A model generated the notes under the pieces. The model searched no databases, was not told where the DNA came from, and saw nothing but the letters and a program-made list of their open reading frames with translations. The translations under genes and the position numbers were made by a program. Shown here in pieces: positions 34,253 through 42,517 of a stretch of 64,000 nucleotides of DNA (its first letter is position 1; each line of letters starts with the position of its first letter). Source of the stretch: Phaeocystidibacter marisrubri (lineage in GTDB: Bacteria; Bacteroidota; Bacteroidia; Flavobacteriales; Schleiferiaceae). The stretch covers positions 1,116,001-1,180,000 of the forward strand of contig NZ_WBVQ01000001.1 of the NCBI RefSeq assembly GCF_008933165.1, read 5' to 3'.

Positions 34253-34579
34253 ATGAAAGTCTCTGTTCTACTCACTAAGTACAAAGGTCCAGACGTCTTA
34301 AAACCCTACTACTCTTTAAAAGGTCTCATCCTTCCGTCTCTTGATTCAAAGGGGTCGGTGGTTAAAGAGTGGTTGTATAGACAAAAGAAAATTAAAGAAG
34401 GAAGCGCATTCTTCGCTGACTTTAACGACGAAGACTTGAAAGCGTTCTTAGAGGACCTTCAAAATCTTTCTCACAAATTTGAATACCGTTCTTCTCATAC
34501 TTCAGAAGAAAAGGCCGTACTAAGAGCATTTCGAAGAAGCATTAAAAAGATTCAAAAATCGGGATCTAACTTTCTTTAA
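34253..34579 (+). CDS. Hypothetical basic protein
   Basis: A 108-residue ORF with no family that I recognise. It is lysine-rich, has no signal peptide or membrane helix, and appears largely helical in the second half (DFNDEDLKAFLEDLQNL, then VLRAFRRSIKKIQKS). It lies between a terminator and the histidine kinase gene, 41 bases upstream of the kinase, and could be co-transcribed with it. Codon use is ordinary for the window. Confidence 0.55.
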   Translation: MKVSVLLTKYKGPDVLKPYYSLKGLILPSLDSKGSVVKEWLYRQKKIKEGSAFFADFNDEDLKAFLEDLQNLSHKFEYRSSHTSEEKAVLRAFRRSIKKIQKSGSNFL

Positions 34580-34620
34580 AATCTTGTAGACCTTTATCTT
34601 CATGTTCACACCAAATCAAG

Positions 34621-35664
34621 ATGAAGCTCTACAATCGTTTGGGGAAATACAGGTTAACTTCAACTAGCTATTCTCGAAAATTCCTGCTAGTAGCTTTTAT
34701 AGGCATTCACCTTCCTATCATCGCTCTGGTAGCGGCTTTGCTATTCTTTGACCTCACTCAATCTAAGTGGTTCGTAGTATTGGTTGTGTTGATTATGACC
34801 TTGCTATCCTCTATTCTCACACTCTCCATCTTAAATCAACTAACTAGCCCAATCAAGCATGCCGCCAAAGGTGTGATTGACTACAGGGATTCGCGCGTTA
34901 TGCCGAGCTGGCCTAGACAGGGCAATGATGAATTGAGTCATTTGTTGAACAATCTGGAGTCCATGCTGCATGAACTTGAAGTCCATCGGATTCACCAAGA
35001 AGACATGTCTATGTTGCTGGCTCACGATTTGAGATCCCCTATTAGCGCTGCAATTCAAACCATTGAACTGTGTAAAGTATCCAAAGATATCAACGAGGTT
35101 AATGAATCTCTAGACTCCCTAAAACTTTACCTGCAAGATCAGTTGTCATTTATCGATCTCATGCTTCAGATTCAAAAGCATCAATCCGGCATTGAGAATT
35201 TTGAATTAGAACCCGTGAATCTCCGGCCGTTAGTTGAGTCATGCGTTTCTTCATTAAGACGCACTCTAGAAGAGAAGAATCTCAAGTTAGAGTTCAAGTC
35301 TTCAGACGACCAAGTGATTTTGGCGCACCCTAGAATGGCGGCACAGTGCATCAACAACTTGCTGAACAATGCGATAAAGTTCTCTTATCCCAATGGCGTG
35401 ATTGAAATCGCTTGGGAATGCTCAGGCACCACAACGGTGCTCTCAATTCGAGATTATGGAACGGGGTTCACAGAGGATGTGAAGCAAAAACTGTTCGACA
35501 AAATTCTCTTTGGGGGAGCAAGTGGAACCAATGGTGAAAAGTCAAATGGATTAGGACTTTACCTCACGAAAACCCTTATGAGAAATCAGAAGGGAAGTGT
35601 AGGTGCTCACAGTGACGGCGCAGACAAAGGAGCTACATTTTCACTGACTTTTAACGCTTTATAG
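34621..35664 (+). CDS. Membrane sensor histidine kinase
   Basis: A 347-residue kinase with two closely spaced transmembrane helices (about residues 20-44 and 51-75) and very little periplasmic sequence, then a HAMP-like linker. The phospho-acceptor His is in MLLAHDLRSPIS (about residue 137). The ATPase domain shows the N box NNLLNNAIKFS and G2 box GLGLYLTKTL. The short sensor region suggests it senses within the membrane or through a partner. No response regulator gene is adjacent. The metal-uptake cluster begins 62 bases downstream under its own promoter. Confidence 0.88.
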   Translation: MKLYNRLGKYRLTSTSYSRKFLLVAFIGIHLPIIALVAALLFFDLTQSKWFVVLVVLIMTLLSSILTLSILNQLTSPIKHAAKGVIDYRDSRVMPSWPRQGNDELSHLLNNLESMLHELEVHRIHQEDMSMLLAHDLRSPISAAIQTIELCKVSKDINEVNESLDSLKLYLQDQLSFIDLMLQIQKHQSGIENFELEPVNLRPLVESCVSSLRRTLEEKNLKLEFKSSDDQVILAHPRMAAQCINNLLNNAIKFSYPNGVIEIAWECSGTTTVLSIRDYGTGFTEDVKQKLFDKILFGGASGTNGEKSNGLGLYLTKTLMRNQKGSVGAHSDGADKGATFSLTFNAL

Positions 35665-35687
35665 TACGTGATGAGTCGCTGCGCATT

Positions 35688-35717
35688 TTGAATGTATATT
35701 CGTTCTACCTACATTTG
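35688..35717 (+). promoter_or_regulatory. Consensus Bacteroidota promoter of the metal-uptake cluster
   Basis: TTG (35688-35690), exactly 19 bases, then TACATTTG (35710-35717): a perfect TTG-N19-TAnnTTTG. The ATG at 35727 is nine bases beyond, so the leader is very short. The TTG could be misread as an upstream start codon of the same frame. Confidence 0.75.
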
Positions 35718-35726
35718 GCTTATCCA

Positions 35727-36146
35727 ATGAAAAAGGCTCTTCATATAACGCTTGGATTTATCCTCATCGCTTCCATTCAGCTATCGGCTGTAGGTGTGCG
35801 TTTGGTTTATCATTACTGTGGAGATACTTTGAAAGAAGTTTCTTTGCTAGAGCTTGATGAAACTTGTTGTCCTAAGAAGGGATCATCCATTGAATTTCCA
35901 TCCAACGAAAGCTGTCTAAAGAAAGGCTCGTGTTGCTCTTTGGAATACCAAATGATAGAAGGGACCGATGCGCCCCTTTCCTCTTCTAAGGTTTCCATTG
36001 GCAGTGAGGCAATAGCCGATTACATTCAGCCCTTTGCTATTACTTTCCATTCAACATCTGAAACTCCAAAATCCTATACTCACGCTAACGCACCTCCCTT
36101 ATCTGGTCGAGACATTCTCGTTCGCGTTCAGCGTTTTCTCATTTAA
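35727..36146 (+). CDS. HYC_CC_PP family protein
   Basis: A 139-residue exported protein named for its conserved residues, all visible: HYC (in VYHYCGD), two Cys pairs (TCCPKK and SCCSL) and a late PP (NAPPLSGRD). A signal-type hydrophobic segment occupies residues 5-20. Such proteins are encoded beside HMA and TonB-receptor genes in Bacteroidota, and the His and Cys residues suggest metal binding, copper being likely. The start at 35727 is chosen because a promoter occupies the sequence just before it. Function is inferred from context. Confidence 0.82.
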   Translation: MKKALHITLGFILIASIQLSAVGVRLVYHYCGDTLKEVSLLELDETCCPKKGSSIEFPSNESCLKKGSCCSLEYQMIEGTDAPLSSSKVSIGSEAIADYIQPFAITFHSTSETPKSYTHANAPPLSGRDILVRVQRFLI

Positions 36147-36215
36147 CTTGCACTTGAACAATGCTCAACTATTGAGCTAGAATTAAGTGAATTACAAACA
36201 AACAAGTTAAATATC

Positions 36216-36563
36216 ATGAGAACTCTCAAAACCCTTTTCGCAGTAGCTGCACTTACCATTAGCACTGTATCTTTTGCTCAGACAACCGACACCACATTCA
36301 CTGTAAACGGCGTTTGTGGAATGTGTCAAAGAACCATTGAAAATGCTTGTGACATCGACGGTGTTGAAACCGCAAGTTGGTCACCTGAAACCAAGATCAT
36401 TCAAATCTCATTTGAACCTTCTATTGTTTCAATCGACGAGATCAACAAAGCCATCAATGATTCAGGATACGACACCGAATTTTCTGCTGCTCCGGAAAAT
36501 GCATATGAAGGTTTGCATGGCTGTTGCAAGTACCGTGACCCTGAAGTTCAGGCTAGTCACTAA
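36216..36563 (+). CDS. Exported HMA-domain metal-binding protein
   Basis: A 115-residue protein. A signal peptide (about 1-21, VSFAQ) is followed by a heavy-metal-associated (HMA) domain with the metal site GVCGMC, in place of the usual M-x-C-x-x-C. A C-terminal GCCKYRD adds a Cys pair. Secreted HMA domains bind Cu(I) or similar soft metals. It lies between the HYC_CC_PP gene (69 bases) and the TonB receptor gene (3 bases). I infer that it captures or hands over metal in the periplasm. Confidence 0.88.
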   Translation: MRTLKTLFAVAALTISTVSFAQTTDTTFTVNGVCGMCQRTIENACDIDGVETASWSPETKIIQISFEPSIVSIDEINKAINDSGYDTEFSAAPENAYEGLHGCCKYRDPEVQASH

Positions 36564-36566
36564 TTC

Positions 36567-38795
36567 ATGAAGTACATTCAATTTTTAGCACTTGCCGTAG
36601 CTCTAGCTGCGGCAAGTGTTTCTCATGCTCAAATTACGGGTCAAGTGCTCGACGCACAAGACGGAGCACCTATTCCCGGAGCGGTTCTGCATTGGCAGGG
36701 AACCGAAATAAAGGTAACCACTGATTTAGACGGCAAATTCGAAACGTCAAGGCCCAACGGTTCTACTCAACTGATGGCTCATGCCTTTGGTTATGATATG
36801 CAAATGCAATCCGTCATTTTTAGAACAGGTGAAATCAATTTTAAACTAAAACCAGAGTCTTCTGAACTCAACGATGTTGTGGTTACAGGACAGGCAAAAG
36901 AAACAGCCATCAACCTCAGTGCAGCATCACACCAACTCAACATCAATCAATCTGAACTCCGAAAGGCGGCTTGCTGTAATCTCAGCGAGAGCTTTGAAAC
37001 CAATGCTTCTGTAGATGTGAGCTTTACCGATGCGGTGACGGGAACTCGCCAAATTGAAATGCTCGGATTATCTGGAAAATATGTGTTGATTCAACGAGAG
37101 AATATTCCATTCGCACGCGGCATTAATTCGTCAAGTGGTCTCACCTTCATTCCTGGTCCCTTCGTTGAGTCCATCCAACTCACCAAGGGATTGAGTTCTG
37201 TGGTGAACGGATATGAAAGCATTAGCGGGCAAATCAACGTGGAATATATGAAGGCAAACTCAGAGGAGTTTGATCTTCATGTCAATGGATTTGTCAACCA
37301 GGGCGCTCGACTAGAATCGAACGTATGGGTGACTACCCCTGTTTCAGAAAAAGTAGAAACTGGAATCCTCGCGCATTACAGTAATGTTCCCTTTGCCCAA
37401 GACAAGAATGGTGATTCTTTTGCCGACATGCCCACTGGTGAACAGTTCAATCTTCACAACCGATGGAAGTATCTCCTCAATAACGGCTGGGGCGGTCAAG
37501 CGGGTTTCAGCATTACTTCTGATACACGTAGAAGTGGACAGGTAGAAAGCGTTTTCACTCCTGAACCTACCGAACAACCGTGGATCTACAATCAACAAAA
37601 CGACCGGTATGAGTTTTTTGGCAAGAACGGTTGGGTAGACCCCAACAGCTCCACTCGCAGCTTGGGAATTGTGTACAACGCTTCCTATCAAGATCGTCTT
37701 GCAGTAATGGGCTTAAATCAAGTTCACTCTCAACAACAGTCGGCATACTTAAATGTGATATATCAAGATGCTTTAGGGAATGATCTAAACACGTTTAAAA
37801 CGGGACTGAGCTTCCAGTATGATCGCGTTGGTGAAGACCTCCTTTTATATGGGACAACTTCGCTGGACTATCAACGAACGGAAACCATACCAGGTGCCTT
37901 CTTTGAATACACCTACGCCGACGAAGGTCCGTGGACCATTGTTCTAGGAACGCGAGTAGACTACAGCAGTATGTTCAACTGGATTGTGACTCCGCGTGCA
38001 AACGTGAAGTATGTGCCTCGTAAGTCAACCACACTCCGATTGGGCGGCGGTAGAGGTCAGCGTACGGCTAACTTGATTACCGAATCTATGAACGCTCTAG
38101 CTTCTGGTAGACAGTTCAGAATTCACGTAAACCCTTATGAAGCAGAAATTGCATGGAACATGGGCGTAAGCTGGACAGAGCAATTCCTCCTCTTTGAAAG
38201 AGGTGCTACGTTTAGTGTGGATGGCTTCTATACTTGGTTCAACAACAAGCTCATTACGGATTACGATCTCAGCCCTTACCTCACAGGCTTCTATTATTCA
38301 AGTGGAAGCAATAGTACAAGTGTTCTGGCACAGTTGGACTTCTCTCCTATCGAACGTTTTGATGTCAGATTGGCTTACAAATACCTCAAGTCCGTAGACG
38401 CTTTTGCCGATGGTAAGCATTATGCATATGGAATTCCAGAATCAAGAGCATTTGTGAACACCGCCTACGGTATCACGGAAACGTGGAAAGTGGATGTCAC
38501 TTTTAACTGGTATGGTTCCCGTCGCTTATTGAGTACAAGTTATTATCCAGCAGAGATGCGAGACGCAGACAAGAGCCCGGATTACATTACCATTAACATG
38601 CAAGTAAACAAGTCATTTGGAAAGCAATGGGAAGCCTATGTTGGAGTGGACAACATTCTTAACTACAAGCAAGAGAACCCTATTTTGAATGCAGAGAATC
38701 CGTATGACACCTCCTTTGAAACCAACCGTGTTTACGCTCCTATTTTTGGTAGAATGATTTATGCTGGATTCTATTACAAGCTGAAAACTATTTAA
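36567..38795 (+). CDS. TonB-dependent outer-membrane receptor, metal cluster
   Basis: A 742-residue receptor. After a signal peptide (to SHAQ) comes a carboxypeptidase-regulatory-like domain (ITGQVLDAQDGAPIPGAVL), then a plug with AACCNLSESFETNASVDVS and a 22-strand-type barrel ending YAGFYYKLKTI. The Cys pair in the plug start is typical of the receptors found next to HYC_CC_PP and HMA proteins. The substrate is probably a metal or metal chelate such as copper. It is three bases downstream of the HMA gene, and ends before a strong terminator. Confidence 0.9.
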   Translation: MKYIQFLALAVALAAASVSHAQITGQVLDAQDGAPIPGAVLHWQGTEIKVTTDLDGKFETSRPNGSTQLMAHAFGYDMQMQSVIFRTGEINFKLKPESSELNDVVVTGQAKETAINLSAASHQLNINQSELRKAACCNLSESFETNASVDVSFTDAVTGTRQIEMLGLSGKYVLIQRENIPFARGINSSSGLTFIPGPFVESIQLTKGLSSVVNGYESISGQINVEYMKANSEEFDLHVNGFVNQGARLESNVWVTTPVSEKVETGILAHYSNVPFAQDKNGDSFADMPTGEQFNLHNRWKYLLNNGWGGQAGFSITSDTRRSGQVESVFTPEPTEQPWIYNQQNDRYEFFGKNGWVDPNSSTRSLGIVYNASYQDRLAVMGLNQVHSQQQSAYLNVIYQDALGNDLNTFKTGLSFQYDRVGEDLLLYGTTSLDYQRTETIPGAFFEYTYADEGPWTIVLGTRVDYSSMFNWIVTPRANVKYVPRKSTTLRLGGGRGQRTANLITESMNALASGRQFRIHVNPYEAEIAWNMGVSWTEQFLLFERGATFSVDGFYTWFNNKLITDYDLSPYLTGFYYSSGSNSTSVLAQLDFSPIERFDVRLAYKYLKSVDAFADGKHYAYGIPESRAFVNTAYGITETWKVDVTFNWYGSRRLLSTSYYPAEMRDADKSPDYITINMQVNKSFGKQWEAYVGVDNILNYKQENPILNAENPYDTSFETNRVYAPIFGRMIYAGFYYKLKTI

Positions 38796-38820
38796 TTACT
38801 CGCAGTACATTACACTGGAT

Positions 38821-38850
38821 AGCCCGACAAAGCGTCGGGCTTTCTTTTTG
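38821..38850 (+). terminator. Intrinsic terminator after the metal cluster
   Basis: AGCCCGAC (38821-38828) pairs with GTCGGGCT (38834-38841), followed by TTCTTTTT. Confidence 0.9.
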
Positions 38851-38883
38851 AACTTAAGCTTCTTTTCAATGTTACAACTTCAG

Positions 38884-38891
38884 TAACTTTG
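38884..38891 (+). promoter_or_regulatory. Possible -7 element of the DsbA/FrnE gene
   Basis: TAACTTTG is a perfect TAnnTTTG, 17 bases before ATG 38909. No clear -33 TTG. Confidence 0.4.
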
Positions 38892-38908
38892 CACGAAATT
38901 TTATCGCT

Positions 38909-39604
38909 ATGAAAATTGAAGTTTGGTCGGACGTAGTGTGTCCGTTCTGTTATATAGGAAAAGTGCGCTTAGAGAATGCATTGAAGGAAATTGATCCGAA
39001 CTTGGTTGATCTCATCGAATGGAAGAGTTTTCAATTGGATCCCAATGCGGAGATGCACGCAGGAAAACCCCTTAATCAGTACCTATCTGAAAGCAAGGGG
39101 ATTTCTATGGAGGAAGCTGCTAAGTTAAGCGACTACGTTTCTGAAAAAGGATTGGAAGATGACATTCACTTCCAATTTGACAAAGCCATTGTAGCAAACA
39201 CGAAGAAAGCTCACCTCCTACTTCATCTCGCCAAAGATTCAGGCAACCAGAACCGTTTGAAAGAACGCTTGATGCGTGCGTACTTCCTTGAGGGAAAAGA
39301 CCTCAACCGAGAAGAAGTATTACTTGAATTAGCAGAAGAAGTTGGTTTGGATGCTGCGAAATCCAAAGAAGCCCTACAATCAGAAGAATTGGCGTACGAC
39401 TTTAAGTCGGATATTCAGGAAGCTGGACAACTCGGTGTTCGAGGCGTTCCATTCTTTGTCTTCAACCGCAAGTTTGCCGTATCTGGTGCTCAACCCATGG
39501 AAACCTTCCGTGGTGCTGTTCAAAAAGCAATGGAGGAAAGCAATATTGAAATAGTGAACCAACAGGATGGCGACGCGTGTAGCGTAGACGATCCAAATTG
39601 TTAA
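38909..39604 (+). CDS. DsbA-family oxidoreductase, FrnE-like
   Basis: A 231-residue cytoplasmic thioredoxin-fold protein of the DsbA/FrnE group. The active site is CPFC in VWSDVVCPFCYIGK at the start. The inserted helical domain is intact, and the cis-proline loop appears as GVRGVPFFVFN. The absence of a signal peptide separates it from periplasmic DsbA. FrnE-type proteins act as disulfide oxidoreductases or isomerases in oxidative-stress defence; the partner here is unknown. It ends DACSVDDPNC with two further Cys. Single-gene unit. Confidence 0.9.
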   Translation: MKIEVWSDVVCPFCYIGKVRLENALKEIDPNLVDLIEWKSFQLDPNAEMHAGKPLNQYLSESKGISMEEAAKLSDYVSEKGLEDDIHFQFDKAIVANTKKAHLLLHLAKDSGNQNRLKERLMRAYFLEGKDLNREEVLLELAEEVGLDAAKSKEALQSEELAYDFKSDIQEAGQLGVRGVPFFVFNRKFAVSGAQPMETFRGAVQKAMEESNIEIVNQQDGDACSVDDPNC

Positions 39605-39617
39605 GATTTGATGGTAG

Positions 39618-39664
39618 GTACGATGTTGGTGATTGGTCTTCAAAAACGAATCCCAATGTCGTAC
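39618..39664. repeat. Imperfect 12-bp inverted repeat in convergent spacer
   Basis: GTACGATGTTGG (39618-39629) can pair with CCAATGTCGTAC (39653-39664), with wobble pairs and a 23-base loop, between the DsbA-like and acyltransferase genes. There is no T-run, so termination is uncertain. The rest of the 166-base spacer shows nothing else. Confidence 0.3.
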
Positions 39665-39770
39665 TCCCACCCTTCTGCAGCTGATCTTCCCATTTACTAT
39701 TCGGGAATGACATTTTTCACAAGACTGCAATAGCAGTAGAAAAGAGATAGATAGACGGAATGTCTAAAGT

Positions 39771-40754
39771 CTAGCTTTTCACTTCTGGGTTCTCCGCCCA
39801 AAATGGCTTACCGTAATGACAGTCTCTTTCGTACGTGCCCATATGGCGATCGTACTTTGGAGCATACACGTCATCGGTATAAACCAAAATCCCTGTCTCC
39901 TCTACATCTCCAAACTCGTCGTTAAGCATGGTACCAAAAGTGTGCATGGTATCCGATAAATTCATGTAGCTATTGATGAGTGGCGGAATGGTGAGATCCT
40001 TGGAACGGACAAAAGAATTCAACTCCACATAGGCTTCCTTGTATTCTCTACCTGTAAACTTGTCAATCCACGGCTGAAGATCTTCAACGGGAACCAACTG
40101 CTGGTAGGGTTTCATCAAGTTATCAGGATCTGGAAAAAAGACGGCTAAAAAGCCCAAAAGAGCATTGCGCGCATCTTTATCATACGATGGGTACATGGTT
40201 ACCTTACCCAACAAATACTTTAGGTCTTTCTCTCTTGCGATTAATCCCCCTAAACCATCCCAGAGGTTGTCTAGTGCGAAGAGTCCCTTCTTAGCCTCTA
40301 CTCCTTTTTGGAATTTAGGCTGAACAAAAGAGCGTCCAAGTTCCAGTGTATTCGGCAAATAATCGCGAATAAATTCCTCGCTAAATTCAAAGAGATGCGA
40401 AGTGGCCAACAACTTCAAATCACCGCCTCTCTTTACGAGTTCACGGCAATCAAGCAAGCGATAGCCTGCCATAATTTCTTTGAGCTCTGGACTCCACACA
40501 ACGAGTTGTAGGTATGGAAACTCAGAAGTGTCGTATTGGTCGATGTCCAAAGCTTTCCCAGTACCACCACCAGCGGCGCGGAACGCTTCTTCTCGCAATC
40601 GACCTACCTCATGCATTACATTCGGAGCTTCGTGAGCGGAAACGATATACACTTCATTCTTCCCCTTATTGGTATAACGAAGAAATGTCTTTTCGGTAAG
40701 TTCAGCTCGTACTAAGGCCGGATCTGCTGCCGGCGCAATCTCCTCCATTTTCAT
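39771..40754 (-). CDS. glsB: GNAT-family N-acyltransferase, GlsB-like (amino-acid lipid synthesis)
   Basis: A 327-residue protein of the OlsB/hemolysin-like acyltransferase group. Seen are VGRLREEAFRAAGGGTG, IMAGYRLLDC, ELGRSFVQPKFQKG and LWDGLGGLI. Related enzymes (OlsB, and GlsB in Bacteroides) attach a 3-hydroxy-acyl group to an amino acid. It lies six bases after a PlsC-type O-acyltransferase gene on the same strand. That pairing is the GlsA/GlsB arrangement which makes glycine lipids in Bacteroides. The amino-acid substrate (glycine, serine or ornithine) cannot be read from the sequence. Confidence 0.7.
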   Translation of the reverse strand: MKMEEIAPAADPALVRAELTEKTFLRYTNKGKNEVYIVSAHEAPNVMHEVGRLREEAFRAAGGGTGKALDIDQYDTSEFPYLQLVVWSPELKEIMAGYRLLDCRELVKRGGDLKLLATSHLFEFSEEFIRDYLPNTLELGRSFVQPKFQKGVEAKKGLFALDNLWDGLGGLIAREKDLKYLLGKVTMYPSYDKDARNALLGFLAVFFPDPDNLMKPYQQLVPVEDLQPWIDKFTGREYKEAYVELNSFVRSKDLTIPPLINSYMNLSDTMHTFGTMLNDEFGDVEETGILVYTDDVYAPKYDRHMGTYERDCHYGKPFWAENPEVKS

Positions 40755-40760
40755 GGGTGC

Positions 40761-41585
40761 TTATTTTGTATCGTTAAGAGCATACATCTGCTCTCTAACA
40801 TAGTTGGCCCAATCTTGTTGGGATTTTGTCTTGTCAAAGGTGGAAGCAGGAATCGGCTTCCCAAAGGTCAAGGTTATCGTTTGACCTTGTTGCTTGTACA
40901 TCTCATCCGGTAGGTATAGCATTTCGATATTGGCTTTCAAACCAATGAATCTTCTAAACTTGGACAAATTGTAAAACCAGTTCGAGTTTCGACCTCCGAT
41001 ATGAACAGGAATCACATCCTTTTGATAGCGAATGGCCTTGCTAATGAAGCTCTTTGTCCATTCTAAATCTTGAACGATGCCATCAATCTTTCTCGAAACC
41101 AATCCAGCAGGGAAAACCATTACGGCAGAATCAGACGCATATGCATCGTCAATCATCTTAAGTGCTGCCCTTGGATTAGAACCATGCTTATTTACAGGAA
41201 TAAAGAGCGGTTGGAAATTTTCAACGCTCAACAGAATGTCGTTTACCAAAAACTGCATATCGCTGCGAACTCTACCTACGGCTTGCATGAAGGCAATTCC
41301 ATCAAGTCCACCTAAAGGGTGATTTGCTGCTAGGATAACGCCTCCTTCCTTAGGAAGGTTCTCCAAACCCTTCACTTCTACCGTTGCACCAAGGTGTTCA
41401 ATACAAGCATTTACGAATTCTACTCCGTGTAGATGACCAAAATCACGCATAGCACGATTCAAATCATCTTCGTGAATCACTCTCTTGAGGTAGTTCACGA
41501 TGAATCCTGGTAGCCATTTGGCCAACTTTGGACTCTTGTTGGCAACAACTTGTTTTAGGTCGATATACTTGGCAGGAGTACTCAC
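40761..41585 (-). CDS. glsA: PlsC-type O-acyltransferase, GlsA-like
   Basis: A 274-residue membrane-associated acyltransferase with the PlsC/LPLAT motifs: catalytic block LAANHPLGGLDGIA (H-x4-D variant), NDILLSVENFQPLFIPV, and VMVFPAGLVSRK in place of the usual FPEGTRS. It transfers an acyl chain to a hydroxyl group. In the GlsA role it would acylate the 3-hydroxyl of the N-acyl amino acid made by the adjacent GNAT enzyme, six bases downstream. A general 1-acylglycerol-3-phosphate acyltransferase role is the alternative, but the neighbour favours amino-acid lipid synthesis. Confidence 0.75.
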   Translation of the reverse strand: MSTPAKYIDLKQVVANKSPKLAKWLPGFIVNYLKRVIHEDDLNRAMRDFGHLHGVEFVNACIEHLGATVEVKGLENLPKEGGVILAANHPLGGLDGIAFMQAVGRVRSDMQFLVNDILLSVENFQPLFIPVNKHGSNPRAALKMIDDAYASDSAVMVFPAGLVSRKIDGIVQDLEWTKSFISKAIRYQKDVIPVHIGGRNSNWFYNLSKFRRFIGLKANIEMLYLPDEMYKQQGQTITLTFGKPIPASTFDKTKSQQDWANYVREQMYALNDTK

Positions 41586-41604
41586 GTCTCTTTATTCTGA
41601 ATGG

Positions 41605-41612
41605 CAAATGTA
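41605..41612 (-). promoter_or_regulatory. Possible -7 element of the lipid acyltransferase pair
   Basis: The minus strand reads TACATTTG, a perfect TAnnTTTG, 19 bases before ATG at 41585. At the 19-base spacing the -33 triplet is TTA, one mismatch to TTG. Confidence 0.45.
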
Positions 41613-41676
41613 AGTATTTACAACACCGTATTAATGCAGGATTAAACCCCAGTTATTCATCTTTGATTGTTAATAC

Positions 41677-42414
41677 TCAGAAGCGATATCCAACCTGAAG
41701 CACATATCTAAAATTAAAACCCCAAGATTTCGATCTTCCCGATTTGCTAAAAGTCCCATTTTCAAAATGGTCCACCACCCCTGGATAACTATTCAACAGG
41801 AAATCTCGGGCTGTACTCCACGCTTCAGACTCTGTAATGTTATTGGGCAAATCTCCCTCTATCCCAGCATTTACCGTATACAAGCCAAAGCAAGGTCCAA
41901 TAAAAATAAGATCTACGGTCCATCGCTCATCAAATACAAATTGATATCCCAACTCTACTCCCGCAGTTATGGCATTGATATCGGTTCCAATTCCAACGTA
42001 CTCCACACCTTGGTTGGTTGGATACCCAAATTGATGCTCTAAGTCGAAATTATAATACAGCAAAAAGGGAGCAGTATAAACTCCATCGGGCGCTGAACGC
42101 TTATTTCTGCTGGTCAGGTAGAATCGATAATCTGCTGAGAAGCTCAAGCCGTTATTCTTAGATGTGCTCTTGTAAGCTAGGTCTCCCTTGATAAAAGAGG
42201 AGATCAATGGAAACTGAATTCGACCTATGTTGGTGGAGATGGAACGAGAATCAGAAAGAACGCGCTCATATCCAAACACCCAACTTCCTGTTCCAGAGAT
42301 GAGTGTTGGCGTCATATTCCAGCGAATCACATTGTTCTTAGAGTGGTCTTCGCTCTGCGCAGATGTCGTACCAAAAGAAAGAATAGCCAACGAGAACAGC
42401 AGAAATCGTTTCAT
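41677..42414 (-). CDS. Predicted outer-membrane protein, possibly DUF3575-like
   Basis: A 245-residue protein with a signal peptide (about 1-19, GTTSAQ), then alternating strands ending VGYRF, an outer-membrane barrel terminus. The sequence around WVFGYERVLS and ADYRFYLTSR with a following GVYTAPFLLYY resembles DUF3575-type barrels; I am not certain of the family. Single gene, convergent with none. Confidence 0.65.
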   Translation of the reverse strand: MKRFLLFSLAILSFGTTSAQSEDHSKNNVIRWNMTPTLISGTGSWVFGYERVLSDSRSISTNIGRIQFPLISSFIKGDLAYKSTSKNNGLSFSADYRFYLTSRNKRSAPDGVYTAPFLLYYNFDLEHQFGYPTNQGVEYVGIGTDINAITAGVELGYQFVFDERWTVDLIFIGPCFGLYTVNAGIEGDLPNNITESEAWSTARDFLLNSYPGVVDHFENGTFSKSGRSKSWGFNFRYVLQVGYRF

Positions 42415-42470
42415 ATCGTGAAGATACTCTTCAACACTCGATTTTTAAAGTGAGAGCTAGACAAAAAAAA

Positions 42471-42493
42471 TGCGCGGCCCAAGGGACCGCGCA
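42471..42493 (-). terminator. Minus-strand terminator
   Basis: TGCGCGG (42471-42477) pairs with CCGCGCA (42487-42493), extended by CCC/GGG. The A-run at 42463-42470 gives a U-tract on the minus strand, after the SRPBCC gene. Confidence 0.88.
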
Positions 42494-42517
42494 ATAGTTT
42501 CTTTTCCTTGATGATTC

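Noticed and set aside
39380-39730. 116-residue minus-strand ORF over the DsbA/FrnE gene end
   Set aside because: It is an antisense shadow of a clear gene, with no signal or domain.
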